Assembly (NCBI GenBank): GCA_009602725.1
Contig: WELB01000105.1
Coordinates: 121,192-150,416, forward strand
From: Spirogloea muscicola
Lineage: Eukaryota; Streptophyta; Zygnematophyceae; Spirogloeales; Spirogloeaceae
DNA: 29,225 bases
Reading direction: 5' to 3'
The notes beneath the pieces are model-generated. The model saw only the letters and a list, made by a program, of their open reading frames with translations. It ran no database searches and had not been told where the DNA came from. The translations under genes were made by a program, and so were the position numbers. This document shows positions 19,546 through 29,225 of the stretch, one piece after another. The stretch's first letter is position 1. Each line of letters opens with the position of its first letter.

Positions 19546-22500
19546 TCACACTTCAATCATGGTAGGCTCGTAGTCCTCTGGAGCTTCAAAACCGAGGAGA
19601 TTAATGAAAGTAGCAGCCACGTTGGCGAGGCCGGCCTCTGAAAGGTCTGTCCGCAGTCGTACGTCAGGGTGAAGGCCAGGACCACCAATGGCAAGGGGCA
19701 CCTGCAACTCGCATGCAAGGAGCTTTAAAGCAGGTGGAACCTCAGCAGCAGACCACTACACACTTGACGTCATTCGGCTGGAAGGCACTACGACGTCATT
19801 CGGCTGGAAGGCACTGCACTGCAGGCACTGCATCCACCCACCAAATGCCTCAACGCAAAACTGTAGAGCGTCATGCAGCCTTGCCGGACAACCCCACCCC
19901 ACAGGCATCGGCTTGAGGTCTTACGGGTGCACAAGTGTGAGCCGTGAGGATCTGCAGCTTTCCAGCCTTATCCTTCAGTGGCTCCCCTGTCTTCGGATGT
20001 CTTTTCACCATGTCCTCTGCATTCCCATGGTCTGCTGTAAGGAGGAATATGCCACCAACTTCTTCAACTGCATCAAGAATCACCTGTACAGGTATGCATA
20101 GGACAAAGACCTCTAACCTTAGTGCCTCATAGTAGTACAGCGACGTAGGCATCTATTCATTCAGCTCATAGCAATACTTGAACTTTGCAGGAAGTTGAGC
20201 ACCATACACAGTGTGTGCTGGACACCAAGATGGCTTATGCTCCAGTCTTTGCATTGAAGGGAGAGGTGCAAGCTAACCTTGATGGCCTTGTCAACCACAC
20301 CACAAGCCTCTATGGTGGCTTCCAAGTCACCAGTATGCCCCACCATGTCGGGATTTGGAAAATTGACTCGCACCTGCCAGTTGTTTATTAATAGCAACAT
20401 GATCAGCACAAAGAGGCTTCTATTGTATATAATATAACAAGCATGCGCAATTGACCGGCGCGCTTCTTGACATCGTCAGTAAGTACGAAACGAGCCTGGC
20501 TTGGAATGCATGGCTATAACGGCCGGCCCCACAAAAAAGTAGAATTCGGCTACTTGCTCACATGATCATACTTTCCGCTCTGCAATGCCTCCTTGGCCTT
20601 CTTAGCAATCTCAAGAGCCTTCATCAGCGGCTTCTCATTAAACTTGATGTCAGAGTCACTGGGAATCTCGAAGTAGGTCTCATAGTCCTGATTGAAGTAA
20701 CCCGATCGGTTCCCATTCCAGAAGAAAGTGACATGCCCAAACTTCACGGTCTCACTGAAAGTTGGAAATCATTCATAGACATTGTCACAAGCACGACCAC
20801 ATTAGAGTGGGAATCCAAAAGCATGACAATATAACATGCTATTCCTCTCTAGAGCAGCTATCAGCTTGTCCTGCGACCAGTGAGCCGCCACGGGAAGAAC
20901 AATAAGAGGCACAAGTACAAATATCTGATATAGTGCCCTCCTCAAGCCCAGCAATGCATCACTCACCTGCAGGCATACGTGCGAACGCCATTGTGGGCCA
21001 AGTACTCCCCAGAAGTACGCGCAATCTCGGGCGGGCTGACCAGGAATTTGTTGGGCAACTTTAGTTCTCCATCATATTGCATCATACCCGCATATCTGAT
21101 TTTAGGGAATCGGACTCTGTCGAAATGGTCAAAGTCCTCAAACTGCAGTGCCTTTGCAAGCATCACCATCCTATCTGCTCGGTAGTTGAAGGTGACCACC
21201 GCATCCCCGTCGACAATGGGGCCAACAGCCTTCCCGTCATTGTCAACAATGACAAATGGTGGATAGTACTGGTCATTGACTTTCGGGTCGGCCTCCTTCA
21301 GCTTCTTCAGAGCCTCCACAGCACTGGTGAACTTGTTGGGCGCTTCTCCGAGTACCTGAGCTTCCCAGCCTCGTTTCACCACGTTCCAATCGTTCTGCAT
21401 GAAAAGGGCTGCAATGTAAGAGACCATTGGTCTGCGCTGTATGAAATCCGGGAGGATGTTGCTTTTGATTGCCACGAACAGAAGCAGAACATAGCTGCAC
21501 TGCATCGCTATGCTGTCTGTACCAACTGTCTGCCTGTCTGCCTGAGTGAAGCAGACATAAAGTATTACGACTCTTATAGGCCTCACCTCGTACCGATCCA
21601 TGGTGACATACATTCGGCCACCTCCGGAAGCTATCTGGGCATCTGTGCCGCCAGACCTCAGCTCCTCGAGGTCTTTCTCAAGTTGCTCCACAAAGCCCAG
21701 GCTGCTCCCGTCTTGGACATCGCGGCCATCTGTCAAGAAGTGCACGCGTATCCGCTTGGCGCCATTCTCTGCGGAACCCTTGAGCAACATCTGCTCCATC
21801 CAGCTGACATCCTGATCAGCTTCTTCGCCAAATGACCACAAGTTTGACAGTGACAGTATGGTATCAAACCCTTCCTGCTCATTTCAAGGGCCCTTCTCTT
21901 GGAAAGACGTCTACGCCTAGGACGTCACAGTGGAATCTCCTCTTCTGAGCTGAAAAGTACCTCTTCCTGGTCCTTCTGCAGCTATGACTTGTCAGGTCCG
22001 TAGCTTAGGCTGCTGCAACAGCTCTCCGCCGCAGGTCAGGGGAAGTGTGCTCGAGTGATAGGAGGAAAAGCTGACAAACCTGGAGCTGGTCGTAGCGAGA
22101 GTGCACACCGCCATCGCTGAGGAGGCCGATGAGGTGCAGAGTGCCCTTCTCGAAGCAATCGGTGAGCCACTTGAAGCCCTCGCCGGAGAAGAGCTTCTTG
22201 GTCGTCAGAGCGTTGTCCACCAGGCCCGCCCTGCACATCCACCAGTCTGGCTGTGAGCACAGGCCTTCTGACCACAATGACGAGCGGCAGCGCTGCAATG
22301 GGGATAGCGGGGCCGCGGCGGAGGGCGGGCGCCTGACCCCTGCTCGAAGATGCGGCCGGCACCGAGCGCGTTGTGGCCCACTTCGCTGTTGCCCATGTCG
22401 TCCTCCTTGGGCAGCCCCACCGCCGGGCCGTGCGCCCGCACCGTCCGCCACAGCTTGGGCGCCGCCTGCGTCGCTCGCACACACCACACACAGCCCTCAG

Positions 22501-22722
22501 CTGATGGGCATAGGTGGCGAGCGCAGCTGGCGGAGGGATGCCACAGACGGCCCGGACCTGCTTGAGGGCGTCCATGGTGGGCGTGGGGGCGACGAAGGTG
22601 GCGTTGTACTGGTCGTGGATCTGCTCGCCCCAGCCGTCCAGCACGATGACGGCCACCGGCTTGCCCCGCGGCAGCACCGCGTGCGGCTTCAGCTGGAAGC
22701 TCGGGTTGGCCGGTGGCCCCAT
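19546..22722 (-). CDS. 2,3-bisphosphoglycerate-independent phosphoglycerate mutase
   Basis: Interconverts 3- and 2-phosphoglycerate in glycolysis through a phosphoserine intermediate and two metal ions. Nine exons on the minus strand: 22722-22558, 22465-22338, 22230-22080, 21790-21587, 21394-20967, 20754-20562, 20373-20278, 20083-19925, 19701-19546. The sum is 1680 nt, 559 codons plus TGA, close to plant cytosolic iPGAM. Active-site parts: Asp29 in VIVLDGWGE, the nucleophile Ser82 in [34 protein letters not shown]-type [33 protein letters not shown] at 288-291, DMVGHTGD (Asp432, His436) and [13 protein letters not shown] (Asp473, His474). The C terminus is [13 protein letters not shown]. The Met at 22722 was chosen because [12 protein letters not shown] aligns with the plant start; upstream in-frame sequence is Arg/Pro-rich. 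No transit peptide is seen, which suggests the cytosol. Confidence 0.95.
19766..19815. repeat. Two-copy direct repeat, period 26, in last iPGAM intron
   Basis: GACGTCATTCGGCTGGAAGG plus CACT occurs at 19766-19789 and again exactly at 19792-19815. It lies in the intron 19702-19924, a recent small tandem duplication. Confidence 0.85.
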
Positions 22723-23150
22723 GGCCGCAGGGCGCCCGGCGCCGCTCCCAGCCCGCGGGGAGCGCGGCGGGGCCGGGGGCCTCGCGTAACGCCGGGAGAG
22801 CCGCCGCGATCGGCGCCGCAAGAGCCGCCGCGATCGGCGCCGGCGGGGACGCCGCGAACCGCGGCGGCAGTCCCGGCGTGGGAGGGGATCGGGGTGGGCG
22901 TCGCGGCGGGCGACGCTAATAATGATGGGGGGCGATCCCGGTTCCCGGCATTCCCAGAATCGCAGCAGGCGACCGGTGCAGGAGGGGATCCGCGGTGCAA
23001 TCCCGCATTCTCGGCGGGCCGATGGTGGGGGGCCGATGACGCGTGCGGGGGCACTCGCGGCGCGTCAGCGAGGGGCACCGCCAGGGTGACGTTGCCGTCA
23101 GCGTGAGGAGGTTGGGAGGCGCCACTGAAGCCCCTCCCCAGGATGAAAGG
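22723..23150. promoter_or_regulatory. GC-rich upstream region of iPGAM with tandem repeat
   Basis: The unit GAGCCGCCGCGATCGGCGCC occurs in direct tandem (22798-22821 and 22822-22842). The ten-mer GCGATCCCGG at 22932-22941 also occurs twice upstream of atpG (18462-18471 and 18540-18549). Long open frames here are compositional. A promoter role is inferred from position only. Confidence 0.4.
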
Positions 23151-23169
23151 AGGACTCCAGTAGAAGAAG

Positions 23170-23660
23170 AAGTGGCTCTCCCAATGGGGGCAAGGAAAGA
23201 AGCAAGCGCGGCCAGATTAACTGGTGGCTGGGAGAGGCCAGCCCAAAAGAATGGACAAGGTCTGAAGGAGTCGGAGTGCTAAGGACTGAGACAGCAGTAA
23301 GCGAACTCTCAGTAACCTCTCGTCAGTAGATGCAAATCTGAGTAGCTAGCAGGCGGAAAGACGTCGCCCTGACGGAAGCCGGAGGCCGCCGCCAGAGCGC
23401 GGCCTGCGCGCAAGTGGACCGCAAAAGCTAGGGACCGCTGCAAAGAGACGGCCAGGCGCATCCGGTAAACTTGGGCGAGGGACCCGGCGACATGGAAGCC
23501 AGGCTGCTCGCCTTGCTGCCCGTCGCGGCGGGCCGCTGCTCGCCGCGCAAGGCGGTGAAGGAGGTCCAGCCATTTGGCGCCGAAGGGCTGTGAGAAGCCC
23601 GCCCGTAAAGAATTGACAAGGTTCGAAGGGGCCAAACTACGAGCTAAGCAGCAACTACGG
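23170..23660 (-). repeat. Second repeat cluster: decayed mobile-element unit
   Basis: On the minus strand this carries WLDLLHRLARRAAARR, FHVAGSLAQVYRMRLAVSLQ, HLRAGRALAAASGF and the terminal DLHLLTRGY stop (about 23309-23580). All are close to peptides in the 8459-9660 array, for example LRAGRALAAASG at about 8550-8590 in a shifted frame. It is flanked at 23170-23275 by core-repeat pieces (TCTCCCAATGGGGGCAAG, GGCCAGCCCAAAAGAATGG). It is the better preserved copy of an unidentified element. Confidence 0.65.
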
Positions 23661-23781
23661 GGCCTGAAGAAGAAGTGGCTCTCCCAATGGGGGCAAGGGC
23701 TGTGAGAAGCCAGCCCGAAAAGAATTGACAAGGTTCGAAGGGGCCAAACTACGAGCTAAGCAGCGACTGCGGGGCCTGAAG
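23585..23781 (+). repeat. 85-bp direct repeats, period 112
   Basis: 23585-23669 and 23697-23781 are equal in length and differ at only about four positions. Both contain ATTGACAAGGTTCGAAGGGG and GCCAAACTACGAGCTAAGCA. The 27-base spacer holds the GTGGCTCTCCCAATGGGGGC head of the same family. Confidence 0.9.
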
Positions 23782-23784
23782 AGG

Positions 23785-23907
23785 CTATAGCAGAACGTCC
23801 TTTCCCGGCTCCTCTTTCTTTGGCTTTGGACATTGTCCATTCTTTTTTGGGCTGGCTTTGCCAGCCCCTCTTCTCTATGGGCGCGCACTTCTATCTATAG
23901 CAGAACG
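23785..23907. mobile_element. 97-bp insertion flanked by 13-bp direct repeats
   Basis: CTATAGCAGAACG at 23785-23797 is repeated exactly at 23895-23907. Between them lie 97 bases (23798-23894) related, in inverted orientation, to the core family (GACATTGTCCATTC, GGGCTGGCTT, GCGCGCACTTC). The flanks look like a target-site duplication. A length of 13 fits target-primed (LINE/SINE-type) insertion, though this is inference. Confidence 0.6.
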
Positions 23908-24092
23908 AAGTAGAAGAAGGGCTCGCCCACAGAGGATTAGGGGCTGGAAAAGGTCAGCCTAAAAAGGAATGAACAAAGTGGGAAAAGGGGCCAGTAGATG
24001 GGGGATAGGTTTCCGGCAGCTAGTCTGTCGGGTTTGAGGTTCCTCACTCGTAATTACTGAGTGGTCCATCCTCCCCCGTTCTGACATAGCAT

Positions 24093-24216
24093 CTTCAGGC
24101 CCCTTCGAAGCTGCTTAGCGCTTTTTAGGCCCCTCCATCATTTGGCCCCTTCGAACCTTTGTCAATTCTTTTTCGGGCTGGCTTTTCACAGCCCTTGCCC
24201 CCATTGGGAGTACCAC
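24093..24216 (-). repeat. Inverted copy of the core repeat
   Basis: This is the reverse complement of 23675-23781 with a short insertion (the AGCGCTTTTTAGG and CCATCAT segment). Together with that copy it forms a large foldback enclosing 311 bases, including the 97-bp insertion. Confidence 0.85.
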
Positions 24217-24299
24217 CTCTTCCCCCAGTAGAGGGCGATGGCTGTCGTTGGCAAGCCCAGAAGATGAATACAAGCTTGGCGCGGTGTGGTGAGAGGCAG

Positions 24300-24816
24300 G
24301 TGGCTGCACGAGGACGTCACTGGCCGCATGTCGCTTGAGCTGGGCGAGGTAAGTAGGACGGTCGCACGAGGGCATCCGCGTGTCCATCCTCGCTGTTGCG
24401 TGCCTCTTCTGCTTTGTCCACCAGCTCTTCCACTGCTACCGTCACGCTCTCGAAGTGCTGATGCAGCGGTAAGTGTCCACACCCCAGAAGAGATGATCGA
24501 GATGATAGACGGTGGCGATGACAGGCGAGCCCAATCCCACCCACATGTAGTCCTTGATGTCCAGCTGCAGTGTTCGATGCTCCACTGCGACCATCTTGAT
24601 GTCCTTGGACATCCCGCATGCCCCTCCAAGATCCACCTCAGCATGACCCCTGCGGCCAGCTTCTTCACCACTTAATTTGCTTGAGGAGTTCCAGCTGCTA
24701 AGAGAGCATACTTACAAGGAGCATGTGAGTGTCTATGTCATTGCAATGAGGTCTTCAGCTTCCGCATCCTGCACCCGAAGGTGGCCGTGCAAGGCAAGTC
24801 AAACCCCTCTCCGTAG
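24300..24816 (+). CDS. Unidentified coding-like segment, probably plus strand
   Basis: Plus-strand exon candidates: 24300-24348 (WLHEDVTGRMSLELGE, donor GAG|GTAAGT), 24425-24468 (LFHCYRHALEVLMQR, donor GTAAGT), 24686-24724 (EFQLLREHTYKEH, donor GTGAGT) and 24751-24816 (VFSFRILHPKVAVQGKSNPSP, stop TAG). Junction phases agree for the first pair and for the last pair; the exon linking them was not found. No start was found, and mobile repeats end only about 80 bases upstream. The minus strand also has plausible peptides (IKMVAVEHRTLQLDIKDY, VTVAVEELVDKAEEARNSED), but in different frames with no room for an intron between. I recognise no family. It may be a small gene or a gene cut at its 5' end by the repeats. 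Confidence 0.3.
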
Positions 24817-25317
24817 CCCTCCTCCTTGCAGCAAAGAACGAAACACCGAGGATGTGAACCACCGGGACTGTAAGGCATCAACGTCTTTGCCTTCTGTACC
24901 TTGGAGAGGAGCAACAGACGCAAGCTCCTACTTTCCACAAGGACCCAGCACCTTCCCAAGGGTTCTGTACCTGCCTCCCTCCATCTGCCTTCCTTCTGAG
25001 AGGAGCGTGCTGTGGCGGGATTCGCAGCACACAACTCAAAGAGGGCTCGCACAGAGCAGCACTTGAGGACCTTGATAGGACTCATAATAGCGCTGCCATT
25101 TAAATTAGAATGATATAAGACGGCACAAAGTAGCCTCGGAAGAAGAGATGCAACGCCAGTGGCGCTAATAAAATTTAAAGATAAGAGCAATCAATACATG
25201 TGCTACTGATCATTCAAGATAGAAGTATCCCAGTGTCAGAATATTGTACGTGGCGTGGCAACAGAAGGTTGCTGTTTAAGACTTCAATTGTCCTACCTGC
25301 CATGCCGTGCATCTGCA
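24817..25317. other. Convergent 3' region before the TIFY gene
   Basis: Probably the 3' untranslated region of the TIFY gene (minus) and of the uncertain plus-strand segment. The minus-strand frame at 24738-25190 has no recognisable features. Confidence 0.5.
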
Positions 25318-28300
25318 CTAGCTGGGCTGTCTTCCCGGCCCCCCTCCCTGCGGAGCAATGCGAGGTGACTCGATGTGTCTGCCAGCCCTCTCGGAGCCAG
25401 AACCATGCCATGCCATCTGGCTCTGCTCCCGCTCGGCACCAGCAGAGTAGTGGGCAGCCAGCCTTCTTCCACCTCCACCACCACCTCCGCTGCTCCCTAG
25501 CGTCCTTGGCTCTGGCATGCTGGCCACTGGTGGCACATCCACGGGCATGGCAGCTGAGAGGAAACTGCTGGTTGCCAGCAGCTCCCGAGGCAGCGACCTC
25601 GAGCCGCGCCACTCCCCTGCCACCCTGGGCAGCCCTTCTTTTGTAGCTGCACGACCATCCTCGGCCCTTGAGTACACTGTGGGCTTGCCGCCCTGCGCAG
25701 CAGGACTCTCATGACCGTGATGCAGGTCGGCATCCTCCCTTGCCGCCCAGCCACTATCGGCGGCTGCCCCTCTCCTCGAAGCACCCAAGCTACCAGGCGA
25801 CGACCTCAGATCGACGTCAGGCCTGGTGCCGCCCACTACCTGGCCACTGCTGCCAGCGCCGGTGCCATCTTCCCTCTGCTCCGAGACCATCACAGGCGCA
25901 AAAGCTCCGCTGCCTGCCTTGCTGACCACATTGGGCCTCGACTCGACCACCCGTCCTGGCTGCAGCTCCTGCTCGCGAAGGGCGAGGCTGACGCCCCGCG
26001 CTGGGGCTGTCACCGAGCCCTCCCCACAGTCGCCTGGCTGGGCGGCATACTGTGGGTGCCCTGCTCGTGCGTCGTCGAGCTGCCGGGCGAGACTGGCCAC
26101 CTCGTTGCCGCCAACTATGCTGCCTTCACCACCGCCCCCACCAGCATCACCGCCGCCTAAGAGAGAGATTCCGCCAGCCACGCTGCCCTCACCAGCACGG
26201 CCCCCAAGTCTCCGCAAACCCTGCAGGAAGCCCTCTGCAGCTGCACCAGCGCTGCTGCCACCATAGGACTCTGCCGGCAGCGCTGAGCCGCCCGAATGTA
26301 CTGTTCCATCCATCCAGCCGCTGCCAGTACCGCCACCACCGCCAACACTGACTCGGGGCCTGGAGTCGATCGTGTCACCCACGCTATAGGTGCGTCGCGC
26401 ACTGCGCTGCATGCTGCGCGACACTGATGGCTCCTCAGTGGGAGCGCACGATGTCGAGTAGCTTTTGCCCCGCTGCGCCGCCGCCAACAGCATGATTCTC
26501 TTTGCCTGCACATATTTGCAGGGGTCCCAGACAAGCTCCACAAGTAAGACCAACTTCTTCTGTAGACATGTTCCAAGGAAGAGCAGGAAGCAGCCAACCG
26601 AATGAGCGGAGCAAGTGTTCCAAGGTTGAGCTGCTGGTCTCCTCTCTCAATGCACAAGCAAGCTTGCCCTTGACCCGTTGCACCACACCTGCTCCTCAGA
26701 GACGTCGTCAAAGACGTGGATCAGTCGACCATAGAAGATGGTCATTTGCTTCTCAGCTTGGCCATGGCTTGCGACACTCCTGCACGGGATGTCAGAGGTA
26801 TGTCAATAGCTTGATCAGCTCAGGTCACATGTGGAGATTGACAAGTCGTCAAAGCAGTAGTTAGACTGACAAGGAGCGGCCACCTCATTTGACGCTACAC
26901 ATGAAGTTGAGCTACAGGTCAACTTAGAGGACATGGCGCCATGAAGCAACTTGAGCGGGTAGTAACCAGGCAATGCTGACCTGGTAGGTTCCTCCACCAG
27001 CGGTGCCACAGGCGTGCGCGACGCCACATCCACACGATAGTGGCTATCCAAGGGGCTGCTTCGACTCCTCTCCTGCTCAACCAGCTCACCATTGCAAGGA
27101 CAGGCAGCAACATAAAGATGCTGCGGTCAACCCGCATCACATAATAAGGTAAGCAATGACCACAAAGAGAGGCCAAGTAAGTGATGGCCACCTCACCTGC
27201 ACCCTCACTACCTCAGGCATGCTCTGGGGTGACTGCTGATATACCGCCAGTGGGCTCCGTGGCAGGGGTGCGCTGCTGCGCACCAGCTCCTCGGACACGA
27301 CAGGGCGGGCAAAACGGCGTGTCTCTGCTCCTGCGCGTCCCCAATCTTGCGAGCCTGCGGGCTGCGCAATGTGGCCACCATCCCTGTGCTCGCTGGCTGC
27401 TGCGAAGCCTGTGGGGGCCAAGCTGTGCTGATACTGGCGCAGCGGGCTTATGGACGGGCTGTGGACGGTGAAGTCCCCACCATCACGAGTCAGCGCGTCC
27501 GGAGCCGACATCACTGGCCGTGCGACGCCGCCGCCGGCGCTGCCTCCTTGGCTCTCGGCTGCCACAAATGTGGGAATGCTGCCCACAGTCTGGGCGGGAG
27601 AGCGGTGCATGGGCGGCAGGGTGCTGGCCGCAGCTCCCTGACGTGCTGCAAACGGCTGCGAGAGCTTGCCCTGGCGGAACCCTATGGGTTGCTTGGCGAC
27701 GGGCAGCAGCAGACTTGACGAGGCAGGCCGTGCAGGCAGCGCTCCCGGGGGGGACGGTGCACTGCTGCTCGCAGGGCGGCTGCCATGGGGCCCCACCAGG
27801 TACTTCAGCTGCTGCCGGAGCGAGGGCTCCGGCGTTGGCCTGGACGGCAATGGTGCCGTGACTGCGAGCTGCGAGGGTGGTTGCTGCTGCCGCTGCTGCT
27901 GCTGGCCGGTGCTTGGGGTTTGCATTGGCTGCTGCGTGCGCAGCATACCGCGCTGGTCAGCACCCTCGTGCCTCGGGGACGACTGCTGCGCAGGCCGAGA
28001 CTGCACGCGCATGACCTGCTGCTGAATGGCCTGCTCGGTCGACAGCGATGCCGGCAGCATTGTCGGGCCTTGCAGCTGCTGCTGCTGCGTTGCAGAGGAG
28101 GCATGCCGCGAGTCGTCCTTGACTGGAACCTGGTTCCCCAGCCCGCCATCCCGCAGCTGCTGCGCCGTGAGCCGCACGCCTGTAACCCATCGTACACCAC
28201 AACACACAGTGGACATCAGAGAAGCGGAAAAAATAAGTCGAGCACCTCAGGACGAGTGCGGAACTTGCGATGGCGAGGCAGGAGTAGAGAAGCGTTCCAA

Positions 28301-29225
28301 TAGGCACCGTGCATGCCAGAGTGAGAAGGTCCAAAGAGGCGGACGGGGCAGCAGGGGCCGGGGCAAGGGCAGTAATGGGGACAAGGGCCGGACCTTGGTC
28401 TTGCAGGTATTGCAAGATGTGCGCCTCTTGGGCAGCCAGCTCCCGGACCTGCGCCTCGGTCAGATGGCTGGCCGGGCCGTCAAGCCGCGCCCGCTTGGCG
28501 AGCTCCTGGCCGCCCTCGTCTTCGGCCAAACGGCGTACTTCTGCAGCCAGGGCAGGGCCTTGGAGCTGCCACGCTGCTCCTGGCTTCTGGGCCAGCCTGT
28601 ACGGCGGTCCGAGCGCCTGGGCCTGGCTGCCACCGGCGCCCCCGGCCATGCGCGTGAGGAGAGGCGGCTGCAGCTCGTGGAAGAGCGGGCTCGTTGTGCT
28701 GCATGGCGGCGAGGGCAAGGCTCAGCAGCGTGATCAGCAGCGAGCGCCGACAAAGATCAAAGACCGGGCCACCATGCGCATTCGTCTCAGCAGGGCAGCT
28801 TCCCAGCAGCATCCCCCCACCACAGGACATGAGGCTCGTGGCGCGCGGCGGCAGCACTCGGGCCAGCCTCGAGGGCCACCAGCCAGATGCGGCCGGTGCC
28901 ACGCCCTCGGCCAGCGACACACTCTTGAGCGGGCTTTGAGGTCTGCTGGCCGTTGCCGTGGGGAGAGGAGGAGAGGGGCTCGGGGGCCCGACCTGCCAGT
29001 AATGCTGCCCTCGGCGGCCGCCGCGAGCGCGTGCAGGGCAGGGTCGTGGGACGCGGCCTCGTCGGAGCCGAAGATCAGCGAGGAGGAGCCGTCGCGCGCG
29101 CCGCCCGAGTCGTTCGAGAGTCGCTTGAGAGGCGGCCTGTGTGCGGGCACGGCCGTAGCGGCGCCGGCGGCGGCGGCGGCGGCGGCAGCGGGCAGGCCCA
29201 CGCCGGCGGCGGCCTTGTCCACCAG
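25318..29225 (-). CDS. TIFY-domain protein, 5' partial
   Basis: Six exons on the minus strand: >29225-28993, 28698-28394, 28179-27197, 27072-26981, 26779-26689, 26505-25318. Phases agree at all joins and give 963 codons plus TAG. The TIFY domain crosses the join of the last two exons: KQMTIFYGRLIHVFDDVSEE then QAKRIMLLAAAQRGK (visible residues about 549-583). It keeps the TIFYG core, the FDD turn and the K-x-IMLLA helix. The rest is low complexity: Ala-rich start, a Gln/Ser/Pro-rich 327-codon exon with poly-Gln, and a Gly/Ser/Arg-rich 395-residue tail. I see no Jas (degron) motif, CCT domain or GATA finger, so it is neither JAZ nor a complete ZIM/ZML in the visible part. It is closest in layout to TIFY-only proteins. 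TIFY domains mediate dimerisation and NINJA-type corepressor binding; nuclear regulation is inferred. Confidence 0.82.

Noticed and set aside
22036-23106. Plus-strand 325-codon frame and minus-strand 261-codon frame at the iPGAM 5' end
   Set aside because: The plus frame is antisense to iPGAM exons 1-3. The minus frame contains true exon 1 but then reads through its intron.
24317-24636. Minus-strand gene over 24320-24676
   Set aside because: The two good minus-strand peptides are in different frames with only about 25 bases between, too short for an intron, while the plus strand has matching strong donors. Kept only as an alternative in the feature entry.
25200-26266. Several plus-strand frames of 85-149 codons
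   Set aside because: They lie antisense to the Gly/Ser-rich last exon of the TIFY gene, whose minus-strand frame is 395 codons and in phase with the TIFY domain.

Overview
The window is nuclear DNA from a green, chloroplast-bearing eukaryote, most likely a green alga. Genes carry many short GT-AG introns with TGCAG-type acceptors. The protein families are plant-type: VAD1-like GRAM-VASt, EDR2, TIFY, nuclear-encoded chloroplast ATP synthase subunit b', and cofactor-independent phosphoglycerate mutase. First exons are GC-rich with GCC/GGC runs, while downstream introns are AT-richer. It is a draft assembly, with one run of N (18342-18442) and single Ns at 7305 and 10072. I cannot decide between chlorophyte and streptophyte alga from the sequence.

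Layout: (1) 1-6195, plus strand: a GRAM + VASt lipid-transfer-type membrane protein, open at the left edge, about 18 exons in the window. (2) 6910-7418, minus: ribosomal protein eL36, three recognised exon pieces with part of the core lost at a single N. (3) 7419-10086: intergenic region with a GC-rich start, a foldback repeat and an array of decayed, coding-like repeat units. (4) 10087-17003, plus: an EDR2-like protein (PH, START, DUF1336), 22 exons that join in frame to 823 codons. (5) 17803-18336, minus: chloroplast ATP synthase b' (atpG), single exon, presequence cut by the N gap; its upstream region has a CRE palindrome and a perfect hairpin. (6) 19546-22722, minus: iPGAM, 9 exons, 559 codons. 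(7) 22723-24240: iPGAM upstream region, then a second cluster of the same repeat family seen in region 3. (8) 24300-24816: a coding-like segment I could not identify, probably plus strand. (9) 25318-29225, minus: a long low-complexity protein with a complete TIFY domain, 5' end beyond the right edge.

Exon joins were checked by reading phase at every junction and by recalled family sequence. In the EDR2-like, iPGAM and TIFY genes every phase closes. In the GRAM-VASt gene the phases close only if one intron uses a GC donor. The genes are not an operon. Glycolysis (iPGAM), photosynthetic ATP synthesis (atpG) and translation (eL36) are housekeeping. The GRAM-VASt and EDR2-like genes are both predicted lipid binders whose land-plant relatives restrain cell death, and the TIFY gene is a probable transcriptional regulator. 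The most notable items are the TIFY gene, the repeat family with a probable target-site duplication, and the undetermined segment beside it.
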